64,000 nt of DNA from Halobacteriales archaeon QS_5_70_17. GTDB taxonomy: Archaea > Halobacteriota > Halobacteria > Halobacteriales > Haloarculaceae. This document shows positions 1 to 10,174 of this stretch, piece after piece (within the stretch, counting starts at the first letter, position 1; every line of letters starts with the position of its first letter). The translations under genes were made by a program, and so were the position numbers. The DNA lies in the NCBI GenBank assembly GCA_003021975.1, contig PXRR01000070.1, forward strand, positions 1-64,000, read 5' to 3'. The notes below the pieces were generated by a model. It ran no database searches. It worked only from the letters and a program-made list of their open reading frames with translations, and was not told where the DNA came from.

Positions 1-152
1 TTCTCGGCGATCTTCCGGCAGGGGGCGGCGACCCCCGGCGAGTACGCCAGCGAGAGGTCCCGCTGGGTGCTGGTGGACTTGGTCGTCTCGATGGCGATCT
101 TGCCCGGCGGGTCCTGTCGGTGGTACTCCAGTGAATCCTCGTCCAGTCCCAT
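1..152 (-). CDS. NADP-dependent malic enzyme, N-terminal part (runs off left edge)
   Basis: Minus strand reads [50 protein letters not shown], the conserved N-terminus of malic enzymes ([14 protein letters not shown]). Absent from the ORF track because the in-window part is short. Confidence 0.9.
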   Translation of the reverse strand, partial: MGLDEDSLEYHRQDPPGKIAIETTKSTSTQRDLSLAYSPGVAAPCRKIAE

Positions 153-341
153 GGTAACTATCCCGGAAGGCATCGTAAAAAGCTATGCGACGCCCCCGAC
201 GGCGTCGGGGGCCGGCGGGCCGCGAGCGGTGAGCGGCGATCGATCCGCGACAGCCGGGACCGCAGTCCCCCAGGCGCGGTCGGGGGACGCCCCCAGCAGA
301 GAGAGAGACGGGTACAAGTGCGTCCGGACCCGAGGTCGCGT

Positions 342-1163
342 ATGGCGCACCGCCTCCGTCGCCTCGCTGCCCTCTCGGCGGGGCTAACCTACGTCCTGAT
401 CCTGCTCGGGGTCTACACGGCGGCCGCCGGCGCCGGACTGACCTGCGACGCCCGCTGGCCGCTGTGCGACGGCGCGGTCTTCGGACTGTTCCCCGCGGAC
501 TGGCCGAGTTTCGTCGAGTGGTTCCACCGGCTGGTCGCGATGATCACCGGGGTCGTCGTCCTCGGGACGACCGTCGCGGCGTTCCGCGGGGAGAGCGACC
601 GCCGGGTTCGGGGCGCGCTCGCGGTCGCGACGCTGCTGTTACCCGCACAGATCGTGCTCGGGGGGCTCACCGTCACGCGCTACGAGTGGGCGATCCTCAC
701 CGCCCACTTTGTCACCGCGCTGACCATCTTCACCGGTGTCCTCCTCGCCGCGCTGTGGACGACCGACGTCGGGGCCACCCGCGAGCGGGTCCGGGAAGCG
801 ACCGCGGGCGCGGCGCTGGCCGGCCCGGCGCTGGTCGCGTTCACCCCGCGGCTCCTGTTCGTCTACGACGCGCCGGTCCAGGTGGCCTACTACGCCGTCG
901 GGCTGGCGGCCTACGCGGCGCTGCTGGCTGCGACGACGTGGACGGAGAGCCTCGGTCGCCGGCGGGTCCGGTTGCCGACCGCGGCCGGCGCCGCCGTCCT
1001 GTTCGCGCTGCTGGTGACCGGCCGGCAGGTGTTCGGCGACGCCGGCCAGGCCGCGGCGCTGACGGGCGGGGTCCTGGCTGCCGCGCTCGCCGCGCTCGCG
1101 GCGTGGCTCACGCGCCGGGGAGACGGCGGCGAGACCGGCCGCGGAGTCCCCGGCGACGACTGA
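342..1163 (+). CDS. ctaA: Heme A synthase (COX15/CtaA family)
   Basis: MAHRLRRLAALSAGLTYVLILLGVYTAAAGAGLTCDARWPLCDG...EWFHRLVA...HFVTALTIF: multi-TM, CtaA-type His motifs and the TC..WPLC motif. Confidence 0.88.
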   Translation: MAHRLRRLAALSAGLTYVLILLGVYTAAAGAGLTCDARWPLCDGAVFGLFPADWPSFVEWFHRLVAMITGVVVLGTTVAAFRGESDRRVRGALAVATLLLPAQIVLGGLTVTRYEWAILTAHFVTALTIFTGVLLAALWTTDVGATRERVREATAGAALAGPALVAFTPRLLFVYDAPVQVAYYAVGLAAYAALLAATTWTESLGRRRVRLPTAAGAAVLFALLVTGRQVFGDAGQAAALTGGVLAAALAALAAWLTRRGDGGETGRGVPGDD

Positions 1164-1266
1164 GCGGTCCCCGAGAGCGCCGGGCGACGCGCACGGCCGA
1201 CCGCGCGTCCCCCGCTCGTCCGGAGAGTACGAAAGTTTCAAACGCGATTCGGACCGATGGGACCGT

Positions 1267-2160
1267 ATGTCGAACGAACGCCCCGTAGATCGACGCTCGT
1301 ACCTCGCAGCCCTCGGTTCCGGCACCGCCCTCGCACTGGCGGGCTGTCTCGGCGATCCGGCCGAGGAGGGCGGGGAGAACGGGAGCGGCGACGGCAACAA
1401 TACCGATGCCGGCAACGAAACCGAGTCCGGCGACGAGACGGAAGCCGGCAACGAGAGCGACGGAGGGAGCGAGGAGCAAAAGCGGATCGTCCCGGGGACC
1501 GCTCCCGGGTTCAAGCCCTTCGAGTTCAAGGAGGGTGGGGAGCTGACCGGCTTCGACATCGAACTGATGGAGGCCATCGTCGCCGAGACGGAGTACGAAC
1601 TCGCCGACTGGAAGGAGTTCGAGTTCGGCTCGCTGATCCCCGCGGTCACGAACGGCGAGATCGACGTCATCGCGGCGGCGATGACGATCACCGAGGACCG
1701 AGAAGAGACCATCGCCTTCTCGGACCCCTACTACGAGGCCGACCAGTCGGTGCTCGTCCGCGAGGGCGGGGACTTCTCGCCGGAGAGCCTCGACGACCTC
1801 TCGGGGCAGCGGGTCGGCGCACAGTCGGACACGACCGGCGAGGGCGTCGTCGAATCGGAGCTGATCGAACCCGGAAAGCTCGACCGGTCGAACTACAACT
1901 CCTACAGCAACTACGTCCTCGCCGTCCAGGACCTCGAGAACGGCAACATCGACGCCATCGTCGTCGACAAGCCGGTCGCGCAGACGTTCGCCGATCAGCG
2001 GTCCGTCGAGATCGCGTTCACCTACGAGACCGGCGAGGAGTACGGGCTCGGTCTCCGGCAGGACGACGACGCCCGGATGCAGGCGATCAACGAGGGGCTG
2101 GCCGCGGTCCGGGAGAACGGCACCTACGAGGAACTGCGCAACGAGTGGTTCAGCGAGTGA
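1267..2160 (+). CDS. Polar amino-acid ABC transporter substrate-binding lipoprotein
   Basis: Tat/lipobox leader DRRSYLAALGSGTALALAGC, acidic linker, SBP family 3 motifs (GFDIELMEAIV, DVIAAAMTITEDREETIAFSDPYYEA). Confidence 0.93.
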   Translation: MSNERPVDRRSYLAALGSGTALALAGCLGDPAEEGGENGSGDGNNTDAGNETESGDETEAGNESDGGSEEQKRIVPGTAPGFKPFEFKEGGELTGFDIELMEAIVAETEYELADWKEFEFGSLIPAVTNGEIDVIAAAMTITEDREETIAFSDPYYEADQSVLVREGGDFSPESLDDLSGQRVGAQSDTTGEGVVESELIEPGKLDRSNYNSYSNYVLAVQDLENGNIDAIVVDKPVAQTFADQRSVEIAFTYETGEEYGLGLRQDDDARMQAINEGLAAVRENGTYEELRNEWFSE

Positions 2161-2164
2161 GCCG

Positions 2165-2965
2165 ATGACGGCGCTGGGGGCCGCACTCGGGGCCGCGCTC
2201 GGCGGGATCGAGACCGCAGTGGGGGTCGGAGCGGGAGCGATCCAGGCTCCCCCGACCGACTGGGGATTCATCGTCGAGAACGCCGACTACCTGCTCGCGG
2301 GCGCCGTCGTGACGGTGCTGCTGACGGCGACGAGTCTCCTGCTCGGCTTTCTCGCGGGCTTCCCCGCGGGCACGGTCGAGGTCTACGGCGGCGGCTGGCT
2401 CCGCCGGGTCGTCCGGACCGCGGGCGTACTCCTGCGGGGGACGCCGATCCTCGTGATCCTCGTGTTCGCCTTCTTCGCCGCGCCGGTCCCGCTGCCCTCG
2501 GGGTCGGTCACGGTGCCGTTCCCCGGACTCCCCCCGGTCGACGTCGGTCTGAGCGCCTTCACCGCCGCGGCGCTCGGCCTGGGTCTGCGCAGCGCCGCCT
2601 ACCAGTCACAGATCTTCCGGGGGGCGCTCCAGTCGGTCGACGCCGGCCAGATGGAGGCCGCCCGCGCGGTCGGCCTCTCGAAACTGGGGGCGATCCGGCA
2701 CGTCGTCCTGCCCCAGGCGCTCCGGCGGTCGATCCCCGGCTTCCAGAACGAGTTCACGATCGTCCTGAAGGACACCAGCATCGCCTTCGCCATCGGGCTG
2801 GCGGAGATCCTCACCCGGAGCTACGACCTGTTCGTCCAGCAGACGACCGCGACCCTGGAGGTCGTCCTGTTCATCAGCCTCGTGTACTTCCTGCTGACCG
2901 TCTTCACCAACCGGACGCTCGACTACCTCGACCGACGCTACGCGATTCCGGGGGGTAAGGGATGA
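2165..2965 (+). CDS. Polar amino-acid ABC transporter permease
   Basis: HisM/GlnP-type permease: VVRTAGVLLRGTPILVILVF, SAAYQSQIFRGALQSVDAGQMEAARAVGLS. Confidence 0.92.
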   Translation: MTALGAALGAALGGIETAVGVGAGAIQAPPTDWGFIVENADYLLAGAVVTVLLTATSLLLGFLAGFPAGTVEVYGGGWLRRVVRTAGVLLRGTPILVILVFAFFAAPVPLPSGSVTVPFPGLPPVDVGLSAFTAAALGLGLRSAAYQSQIFRGALQSVDAGQMEAARAVGLSKLGAIRHVVLPQALRRSIPGFQNEFTIVLKDTSIAFAIGLAEILTRSYDLFVQQTTATLEVVLFISLVYFLLTVFTNRTLDYLDRRYAIPGGKG

Positions 2966-3771
2966 CCGACCGCGACGCCGGGACGGCGGAGGCGAGCGCG
3001 AGGCCCGGACCCGGAACCGATCCCGACCCCCTGCTCCGGATCGAGGGGCTCCGGAAGTCCTACGGCGACGAGGAGGTCCTCCGGGGCGTCGACATGGCCC
3101 TCGACCGGCAGGACGTCGAGGTGATCATCGGTCCCTCCGGGTCGGGGAAGTCGACGCTGCTGCGCTGCGTGAACCGCCTGACCGAGTTCCGGGGCGGAGA
3201 CGTCTTCCTCGACGGGGAGTCGGTGCTGGCGATGGACGAGAACGACCTCCGGCGGCGGGTCGGCATGGTCTTCCAGGACATCAACCTCTTCGCGCACCTC
3301 ACCGCCCGCGAGAACGTCACGCTGGGGTTGCGTCGCGTGCTGGGCATGGACCGGGAGGCAGCCGACGACCGCGCGATGGCCCACCTAAAGCGGGTCGGCC
3401 TGGCCCCCCAGTCGGAGTCGTACCCCGCTGAGCTCTCCGGCGGGCAGAAACAGCGCGTCGGCATCGCCCGCGCGCTGGCGATGGATCCCGACCTCCTGTT
3501 GTTCGACGAGCCGACCAGCGCCCTCGACCCGGAACTGGTCGGCGAGGTGCTGGGCGTGATGAGCGACCTCGCCGACGGCGGAATGACGATGCTCGTCGTC
3601 ACCCACGAGATGGGGTTCGCCCGCCGGGCGGCCACCACGCTGACCTTCCTCGACGAGGGGCGGATCGTCGAGCGCGGTCCCCCCGACCGGCTGTTCGAGG
3701 CGCCCGAGCGCGACCGCACCGCCGAGTTCCTCCGGCGGCTCACCGACCTCTCGGAGGACCGGGACCGATGA
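2962..3771 (+). CDS. Polar amino-acid ABC transporter ATP-binding protein
   Basis: Walker A GPSGSGKST, signature LSGGQKQRVGIARAL, Walker B DLLLFDEPTSALDPE. Confidence 0.95.
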   Translation: MTDRDAGTAEASARPGPGTDPDPLLRIEGLRKSYGDEEVLRGVDMALDRQDVEVIIGPSGSGKSTLLRCVNRLTEFRGGDVFLDGESVLAMDENDLRRRVGMVFQDINLFAHLTARENVTLGLRRVLGMDREAADDRAMAHLKRVGLAPQSESYPAELSGGQKQRVGIARALAMDPDLLLFDEPTSALDPELVGEVLGVMSDLADGGMTMLVVTHEMGFARRAATTLTFLDEGRIVERGPPDRLFEAPERDRTAEFLRRLTDLSEDRDR

Positions 3772-4766
3772 GCGCGAGCGAACGGGACCAGCCGGCGGCC
3801 CGCCGGGCGCTCGGCCGGGCCGGCGAGTCGCTCCCGGGCGGACGGACGGTCGGCCTGGCCGCCGGCGCCGCGTTCTGGGCGTGGCTCGTCGTCCGCTGGG
3901 CGGCGCTGTGGCTCGGCTACGACGAGCCGTTCGTCCCGTCGGGGCCCTTCGAGGCGCTGGCGGAGGGACTGCACGACGACGCGCGGATCATCGACGCGAC
4001 CGGCGGCCCGCTCGCCGGCGCGGCCGACGTCGTCGCCGGCTTCTGGTTCTGGTTCTCGGACGTCGCGCGCTTCCTCGCGTTCTCGACGGAACACCTCCCG
4101 GCGCTGGCCCGGGGGGCGTGGCTGACGGTCGTGCTCACTATCGCGGGGATCCTCCTGGGGCTGGTGATCGCCGTCCCGCTGAGCGTCGCCCGCGTCTACG
4201 GCGGCCGGCTCACGCGGGGACTGGCGCTGGCCTACGTCGAACTCGTCCGGGGGACGCCGCTGCTGGCCCAACTGTTCGTCCTCTACTTCGGGCTCAACCT
4301 CTCGCAGTACTTCCGGGGGCTGACGGGCGGCCTCCTGCCGGGGATCGCGGCCTGGGTGGCTGTCGTCGGGTTCACGATCAACAGCGCCGCCTATCAGGCG
4401 GAGTACATCCGGTCGGCCCTGGAGTCGGTCGACGTGGGGCAGTTGACCGCCGCCCGCGCGGTCGGTCTCTCCCGACTGGAGGGCATCCGCTACGTGGTCC
4501 TCCCCCAGGGGCTGCGCTACGCCATCCCCGGCTGGACGAACGAACTGGTCTACCTCATCAAGTACTCCTCGCTGGCGGCGTTCATCACGGTCGCAGAGCT
4601 GTTCTTCCAGGCCGACCGGATCGCCGGCAACACGTTCCGATACATCGACATGTACGGGCTGGTCGCGCTCTTCTACCTCGCGCTGGTGCTCTCGGCGACG
4701 GCGTTCATGAACCGGGTCGAGCGCCGCGTGGCGATTCCGGGGCTGGGCGTCGACAGCGAACGCTGA
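3768..4766 (+). CDS. Polar amino-acid ABC transporter permease (second permease of the operon)
   Basis: LVRGTPLLAQLFVLYFGL, NSAAYQAEYIRSALESVDVGQLTAARAVGLS; overlaps the ATPase gene by 4 bp. Confidence 0.92.
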   Translation: MSASERDQPAARRALGRAGESLPGGRTVGLAAGAAFWAWLVVRWAALWLGYDEPFVPSGPFEALAEGLHDDARIIDATGGPLAGAADVVAGFWFWFSDVARFLAFSTEHLPALARGAWLTVVLTIAGILLGLVIAVPLSVARVYGGRLTRGLALAYVELVRGTPLLAQLFVLYFGLNLSQYFRGLTGGLLPGIAAWVAVVGFTINSAAYQAEYIRSALESVDVGQLTAARAVGLSRLEGIRYVVLPQGLRYAIPGWTNELVYLIKYSSLAAFITVAELFFQADRIAGNTFRYIDMYGLVALFYLALVLSATAFMNRVERRVAIPGLGVDSER

Positions 4767-4810
4767 GCGCGACCCCCGAACGTTTCCCGAGGGGCCGTCG
4801 AGCGGCCGGC

Positions 4811-6526
4811 ATAGCACTCGAGAGCATCGAAGCGGGCGCGTGGTCGCTCGTGCCCGCGCTGCTCGCGATCGGTTCGGCGTGGTACACCCGCGACGCGCTC
4901 GTGGGCCTCTTCCTGGGCGTCGTGAGCGCCGGAGTCGTCTACGGGGCCCTGCGGCCGGCGGCCGTCGGCGTCCCCGGGGGACTAGCGTCGACGGCGGTGC
5001 TGCCGTCGGTCGCGGTACCCTGGGGGACCGCTGGGCCGGTGACGCTGGGGGAACGCCCTCGGGGCGGTCTTCGGACTGAAGGCGGTGCCGACGCTCGTGG
5101 CGACGGCGCCGCTGTTCAGCGACGCCTGGTACGTCGAGAACGTCCTGCTGGCGATCTCCGCCATCGGCGGGCTGATCGGGCTAATGATCCGCGCCGGGGC
5201 GATCCGGGGGGTGCTGGAGGCGCTGGCCGACCGGGTGGAGTCGGCGGCCGACGCCGAGAAGGCCGCCTTCCTCGCCGGCGTGATCGTCCACATCGACGAC
5301 TCCTTCGACTGCCTCGTGGTCGGATCGATGATGCGCCCGCTGACGGACCGCTACGACGTCTCCCGGGCGAGACTCGCCTACTACGTCGACAGCGCCGGGA
5401 GTCCGGCGTCCCGCCTGGTGTTCCACTCGACGTGGGGGGCGGCGATGATCGGGTTCATCGGCGCCGGGCCGGTCGAGGCCCGACGGCAGGGGACGCTCCC
5501 CGAGGGGATGAGTGCGACCGTCAGCGACAGCGGCGAGTCCGCCTCCGCGGTCACGCAGGAGGTCTGGCCGCTCTTCTTCAACACGCTGTTCATCGGCTTC
5601 TACTCCTGGATCGCGCTCGCGCTGGCCGCGCTGGTCGCCTGGCAGATCGCCCCGAACGTCGCCGGCATGGGCCATGAGGAGCGCCGCGCCCGGGAGACGG
5701 GCGCGGTGGTCGGCGCCGACCACGAGCCCATGATCTCCGAGGAGATGGCCGACTACCGGATGTAGGAGGGGCGACCCCCGACTGGCGGAACTTCGCGCTC
5801 CCGATCCTCGCGATGGTCGCGGTCGGCCTCGGAGCGATGGTCTGGCGGGCCGAGCCGGTGATCCAGGCCCCCGAGACGACGACGGTCACGGCCGTCGCCG
5901 GCTCCCGACTGGTCCTCCCGGCCGGCGACAACTGGGCGTTCGACATCGGCGGCGTCCGCCTGGGACTGGCGGCCGCCGTCGCGATGGCCTTCGCGTTCGT
6001 CCCCGACCGCCTCCAGGGGAACACCCCCTCGAACGACGACGGCACCGACGCGCTGATCCGGGGGTTCAAGCGGGTCTTCCTGGCGGCGGTGATCCTCATG
6101 CTGGCCTCGTCGATCCAGAACGCCGTCACGACGCTCGGCATCTCGGCGTTCGTCACTGGCTGGTTCCGTGGCGTGCCGACCTGGATCGTCCCGGTGACGA
6201 TCTTCCTGGCGACCGCGTTCGTCAGTTTCGCCGACGGGAGCTCCTGGTCGACCTACGGCATCGTGTTCCCGATCGCGATCCCGGTGGCGTTCACCGCCGG
6301 CGCGAACCTCCCGCTGGTGCTCGGGGCGGTCTTCTCCGGGGGGATCTTCGGCGACCACGCCTCGCCGATCAGCGACACGACGGTGCTGGCGTCTTCGATT
6401 AGCGGGAGCGACCACATGGTCCACGTCCGGACCCAGATCCCCTACGCGCTGATCGCCGCCGCGCTCGCGGCGGCCCTGTTTCTCGTCTTCGGGCTGGCGC
6501 TCCCGGAGGGCTTCCGGGTGATCTAG
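4811..6526 (+). pseudogene. NhaC-family Na+/H+ antiporter-like transporter, coding sequence split over three frame segments
   Basis: Segments IALESIEAGAWSLVPALLAIGSAWYTRDALVGLFLG (frame 2), WGNALGAVFGLKAVPTLVATAPLFSDAWYVEN...MADYRM* (frame 0), then GGATPDWRNFALPILAMVAVG...FGDHASPISDTTVLASSISGSDH (frame 2). Together they make one antiporter. No in-frame ATG/GTG/TTG between the upstream gene and the first conserved segment. Confidence 0.75.
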
Positions 6527-7578
6527 AACTCGGTGACCACCTCGACGCCCGCCGTCGCGTAGTCGTCCATCGCCGCCAGCCGGTCGGGGACCTCCTCGAG
6601 GGCGACGGTCCGGGAGACGAGCGCCCCCGGGTCGAGGCGGCCGGCCGCGAGCATCCGCAGGAGCTCGTCGTACCGCGAGGGGGGCATCCCGCGGGCGCCG
6701 TGGAACGTGACCTCGCGGCCGGCCATCGCGTCGGTCGGGAGGGAGATCTCGCCGCGCTCGGCCTCGCCGGTCAGTCCGACCTGGACGTGGGTGCCCAGCG
6801 GCCGGAGGCTCTCGACGCCCGCGCGGGCGGTCTCGGCGCTCCCGAGTGCGTCCAAGGAGACGTGCGCCCCCCCGTCGGTCGCCGCCCGGACCGACGCGGC
6901 GGCGTCCTCGCGGTCGGCGTCGACGGTCGCGTCGGCGCCGACCTCCCGGGCGGCCGAGAGCTTCGCGTCGTCGATGTCGACGGCGACGACGCTCGCGCCG
7001 ACCGCGTCGGCGACCTGTACGGCCGACAGCCCGACGCCTCCGCAGCCGAAGACCGCCACCCAGTCGCCGGCCCCCGCGTCGGCGCGGTGTTCGAGTGCGT
7101 GGTAGGCAGTGACGTACCGACAGCCCAGCGCCGCCAGCGCCGTCGGATCGATGTCGGGGACCCGAACGGCGTTGTAGTCGGCCCACGGCACCGCCACCCG
7201 CTCGGCGAACGCGCCGGGAGCCCGCTCCTCGAAGCCCAGCGCCCGCCCGTCGGGACAGACGTTGCCGTGGCCGTTCTGGCAGTACCGACAGTCGCCACAG
7301 CCAAGGTTGAACGGCACCGCGACCCGGTCGCCCTCGGCCAGCGTCGTCACGTCGGCCCCGACCCCGACGACCCGGCCGGCGGGTTCGTGACCGAGCACGA
7401 GTCCCAGCGGCGCGCGGTCGTCGGCCCACTCGCCGTGGCCCTTCCAGGCGTGCCAGTCCGAGCGGCAGATCCCGCAGGCCTCGACGGCGACGACGACCCC
7501 GTGATCCGGGCAGTCGGGCGGATCGATCTCCTTGATCGACAGCGGTTGGTCGTACTCCCGCAAGACGGCAGCGCGCAT
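6523..7578 (-). CDS. Zinc-dependent alcohol dehydrogenase (MDR family)
   Basis: CGICRSDWHAWKGHGEW, GHEPAGRVVGVG, structural Zn CGDCRYCQNGHGNVC, Rossmann VAVFGCGGVGLSAV. Confidence 0.93.
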   Translation of the reverse strand: MRAAVLREYDQPLSIKEIDPPDCPDHGVVVAVEACGICRSDWHAWKGHGEWADDRAPLGLVLGHEPAGRVVGVGADVTTLAEGDRVAVPFNLGCGDCRYCQNGHGNVCPDGRALGFEERAPGAFAERVAVPWADYNAVRVPDIDPTALAALGCRYVTAYHALEHRADAGAGDWVAVFGCGGVGLSAVQVADAVGASVVAVDIDDAKLSAAREVGADATVDADREDAAASVRAATDGGAHVSLDALGSAETARAGVESLRPLGTHVQVGLTGEAERGEISLPTDAMAGREVTFHGARGMPPSRYDELLRMLAAGRLDPGALVSRTVALEEVPDRLAAMDDYATAGVEVVTEF

Positions 7579-7620
7579 GGCGGGGGTTCGGACCGGGCGC
7601 GGATAAGCGTCCGCGAGCGC

Positions 7621-9090
7621 CTACACGAAGTCGCCGAGCCCCGACTGCTGGTCGCCGCCCTCGGCGTCGTCGCCGGAGTCGGCGTCGGCGTCGTCGGAGC
7701 CGTCGGCACTGCCGTCGCTCGCGGGGCCGTCGCCGGTCCCGTCCTCGCTCGCGCTCCCGTCGCCTGGCTCGTCGCCCGAGAACTCCCCGCCGGCGAAGGC
7801 CCCCTCGCTGTGCTCGACGGCCTGCTCCTCGCGGACCCGCTCGGCGTCCTCGACGACGGACTGGACCTTGTTGGTGTCCTCGCCGCTGCCGGTGACGAAC
7901 GCGACGTGCTCGGCGTCGAGGTCGTAGCGGGCGGCCATGGCGACGGTGAGCTCCCGGTTCTTGCAGTGGTGGGTCATCGCGGCGAGGAACGGGAGGACGC
8001 GCCGGCGGGCGGTGGCCACGCTCGTCCCGTTGGTCTCGGCGATCTTCCGGGCGACGTAGTCGCGCTTCTCGCGGGTCCCCCGCGACCGGCCGAGCTTCGA
8101 CCAGTAGCTCGGCGGGCCGTACCGGGTCCAGCCGCCCTTCGATCCCGAGCGGGCGGCCGCCACCCCGGCGGTCATGTTGTCGCTCGCGTACCGCCAGAAC
8201 GAGTAGTTCTGCGTGGCGCGGACCCGCCCGAGCCAGCGATCGGCCGCCGACAGGCGATCGTACGCGTCGGCGAGTTCCGGCCCCTCGTAGTCCTTCGGGA
8301 CGTTGTCCTCGATCCAGTTGATCAGGTCGTCGGGCGTCTCGTCGACGTCGTAGGAGAACTCCAGGGCGCCCCGCGCGTCCTCCTCTTTGAGCACGGCGTC
8401 GAGCAACTGGAAGACCCCCTCCGTGCGGTCGCGGTCGGCGGTCACGACGTCCTCGCGCTCTAGGCGCTCGGTCGACTCCGCGAGCGCCTGGAGGTCGTTG
8501 ACCGCCCCGCGGAGGTCCCCGCTGTTCTGCTCGGCGATGGCGTCTAGAGCCCCGTCGTCGTACTCGATCCCCTCCTTCCGGCAGATGTCCCGGAGGACGG
8601 GGACGATCGACCGGGCGGAGACGTCCCGGAACTCGATCTCCCGGCAGGCGTTCCGGAGCCCCTTCGACATCTCGTAGTAGTCGTTGGCGATCAACGCAAC
8701 GGGCTGGCGGGCCTCCTTGACCAGTGATGTGATCGCGCGGGCGCCGCCGCGGTCGGCGTTGCCGTGGACGTTGTCGGCCTCGTCGAGGATCACGAGCTGT
8801 CGGCCGGTCCCCGTCAGCGACCGGTTCATCGCCGCTCCGCCGGCGTACCGCTCGATGGCGTCTTTGGTCCGCTGGTCGGAGGCGTTGAGTTCGATGGTCG
8901 GCCAGCCCATGTCGTTGGCCAGCGCGTGGGCCGCGGAGGTCTTCCCGACGCCGGGAGAGCCGTGGAGGACCACCGCCTCCCGGTGGTCCTCCCAGCTCTC
9001 CGCCCACTCGCGGAGCGCGTCGCGGGCCGTGTTGTTGCCCCGCACCTCCGCGAGCGTCGACGGGCGGTACTTCTCCGTCCAGTCGGTCAT
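7621..9090 (-). CDS. rfcL: Replication factor C large subunit
   Basis: MTDWTEKYRPSTLAEVRGNNTARDALREWAESW...VVLHGSPGVGKTSAAHALANDMGW...VILDEADNVHG: clamp-loader AAA+ with acidic C-terminal tail. Confidence 0.96.
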   Translation of the reverse strand: MTDWTEKYRPSTLAEVRGNNTARDALREWAESWEDHREAVVLHGSPGVGKTSAAHALANDMGWPTIELNASDQRTKDAIERYAGGAAMNRSLTGTGRQLVILDEADNVHGNADRGGARAITSLVKEARQPVALIANDYYEMSKGLRNACREIEFRDVSARSIVPVLRDICRKEGIEYDDGALDAIAEQNSGDLRGAVNDLQALAESTERLEREDVVTADRDRTEGVFQLLDAVLKEEDARGALEFSYDVDETPDDLINWIEDNVPKDYEGPELADAYDRLSAADRWLGRVRATQNYSFWRYASDNMTAGVAAARSGSKGGWTRYGPPSYWSKLGRSRGTREKRDYVARKIAETNGTSVATARRRVLPFLAAMTHHCKNRELTVAMAARYDLDAEHVAFVTGSGEDTNKVQSVVEDAERVREEQAVEHSEGAFAGGEFSGDEPGDGSASEDGTGDGPASDGSADGSDDADADSGDDAEGGDQQSGLGDFV

Positions 9091-9150
9091 TGTCGGACTC
9101 AGGCGACTGGCGCGCTTAGTGGTTGCGAAGGCCCGATTCCGGAGCGCGCC

Positions 9151-10059
9151 TCAGTTCAACCGTCGCCCGAACGCGCGTGCCAGTCCGGCGCTCGACGCCA
9201 TCTCGACGACCCCGAAGACGACCGCCGGTAGCGAGGCGACCGGCGGGAAGCCGGCGGCGATGATCAGCGCCGCCGCGACGGCGAAATCGCGCATCCCGAC
9301 CGACAGCGTCACCGCGATCCGCGTCCGGCGGTCCGTCCCGTTCGAGCCGAGCCAGCCGAGCGCGTAGCCGATTCCGTTCAGCGCGACGGCGCCGCCCCCG
9401 ACGACCGCCAGCAGTCCGGCGTTCGACCGGACGACGCCGGCGTTGGCGCCCGCAACCCCGCCGATGATGAGCACCACCATCACCGCGGAGACGGTCGGAT
9501 AGAGCGCCTCGTAGCGGGCGACGCGCGCCTCGTAGCGGTGGCGGACGCCGATGGCGACGCCCATGGGGAAGACCACCGCCAGCAGGAGCTGTTCGACGAT
9601 AGCGCGGACGTCCACGCCGACGTCGGCGCCGAGGAGCAACGACACCGCCGCCGGGACGAACGCGGTGGAGCCGACCCCGATCCCGACCAGCGCCGTCGAG
9701 GCGAGCGCGGTGTCTCCGCCGGCCAGTTCGGTCATCGTCGGCGTCACCAGTTCGGGCGTGACTGCCCCGAGGACGACGAATCCGGCAACGAGAGCCGGCG
9801 ACAGCCCCAGGAGGCGAGCCAGCCCGTAGCCGAGCGCCGGCATCAGGACGTGTCCAAGCGCCACGACCGCGAGTCCCCGGCGGTTCACCGACCGGAATCG
9901 GTCAGTCGTGAGCGTCAGCGAGACGCTGCCGACCATGACGGCGAGGATGAGCGTCGAGGCGCGCGTCACGACCGCGACTGCCGGGACGAGGAGGCCGATC
10001 GCGACCGCGAGGAGCACCCACGCCAGCAGGTAGTCGTCGACGAGAGCGGCGACTCTCAC
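9151..10059 (-). CDS. Bile acid:sodium symporter-like (BASS family) membrane transporter
   Basis: About 9-10 TM; GHVLMPALGYGLARLLGL, VVLGAVTPELVTPTMTELAGGDTALASTALVG, VTLSVGMRDFAVAAALI. Confidence 0.75.
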   Translation of the reverse strand: MRVAALVDDYLLAWVLLAVAIGLLVPAVAVVTRASTLILAVMVGSVSLTLTTDRFRSVNRRGLAVVALGHVLMPALGYGLARLLGLSPALVAGFVVLGAVTPELVTPTMTELAGGDTALASTALVGIGVGSTAFVPAAVSLLLGADVGVDVRAIVEQLLLAVVFPMGVAIGVRHRYEARVARYEALYPTVSAVMVVLIIGGVAGANAGVVRSNAGLLAVVGGGAVALNGIGYALGWLGSNGTDRRTRIAVTLSVGMRDFAVAAALIIAAGFPPVASLPAVVFGVVEMASSAGLARAFGRRLN

Positions 10060-10174
10060 GGCGGCGCGACGGCCTCCGACGTGTCGAGCGTCCGATCGTG
10101 CATCCGGTCGCGGATCGGATCGTGAGACCGATTCCGGGGTCGGATCGCCGCGAGCGGGCGCGGCGGCCGGCGGC

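Noticed and set aside
2165-4766. Two permeases around one ATPase as a novel transporter architecture
   Set aside because: Heteromeric permease pairs are standard for polar amino-acid ABC importers.
5753-9007. 1084-aa antisense ORF and other very long antisense ORFs (e.g. 28684-31044 minus, 6700-8463 plus, 35523-37304 plus)
   Set aside because: High-GC codon bias removes stops from antisense frames. The translations are Arg/Gly/Pro-rich or mirror images of well-supported genes (RfcL, ADH, RNR).
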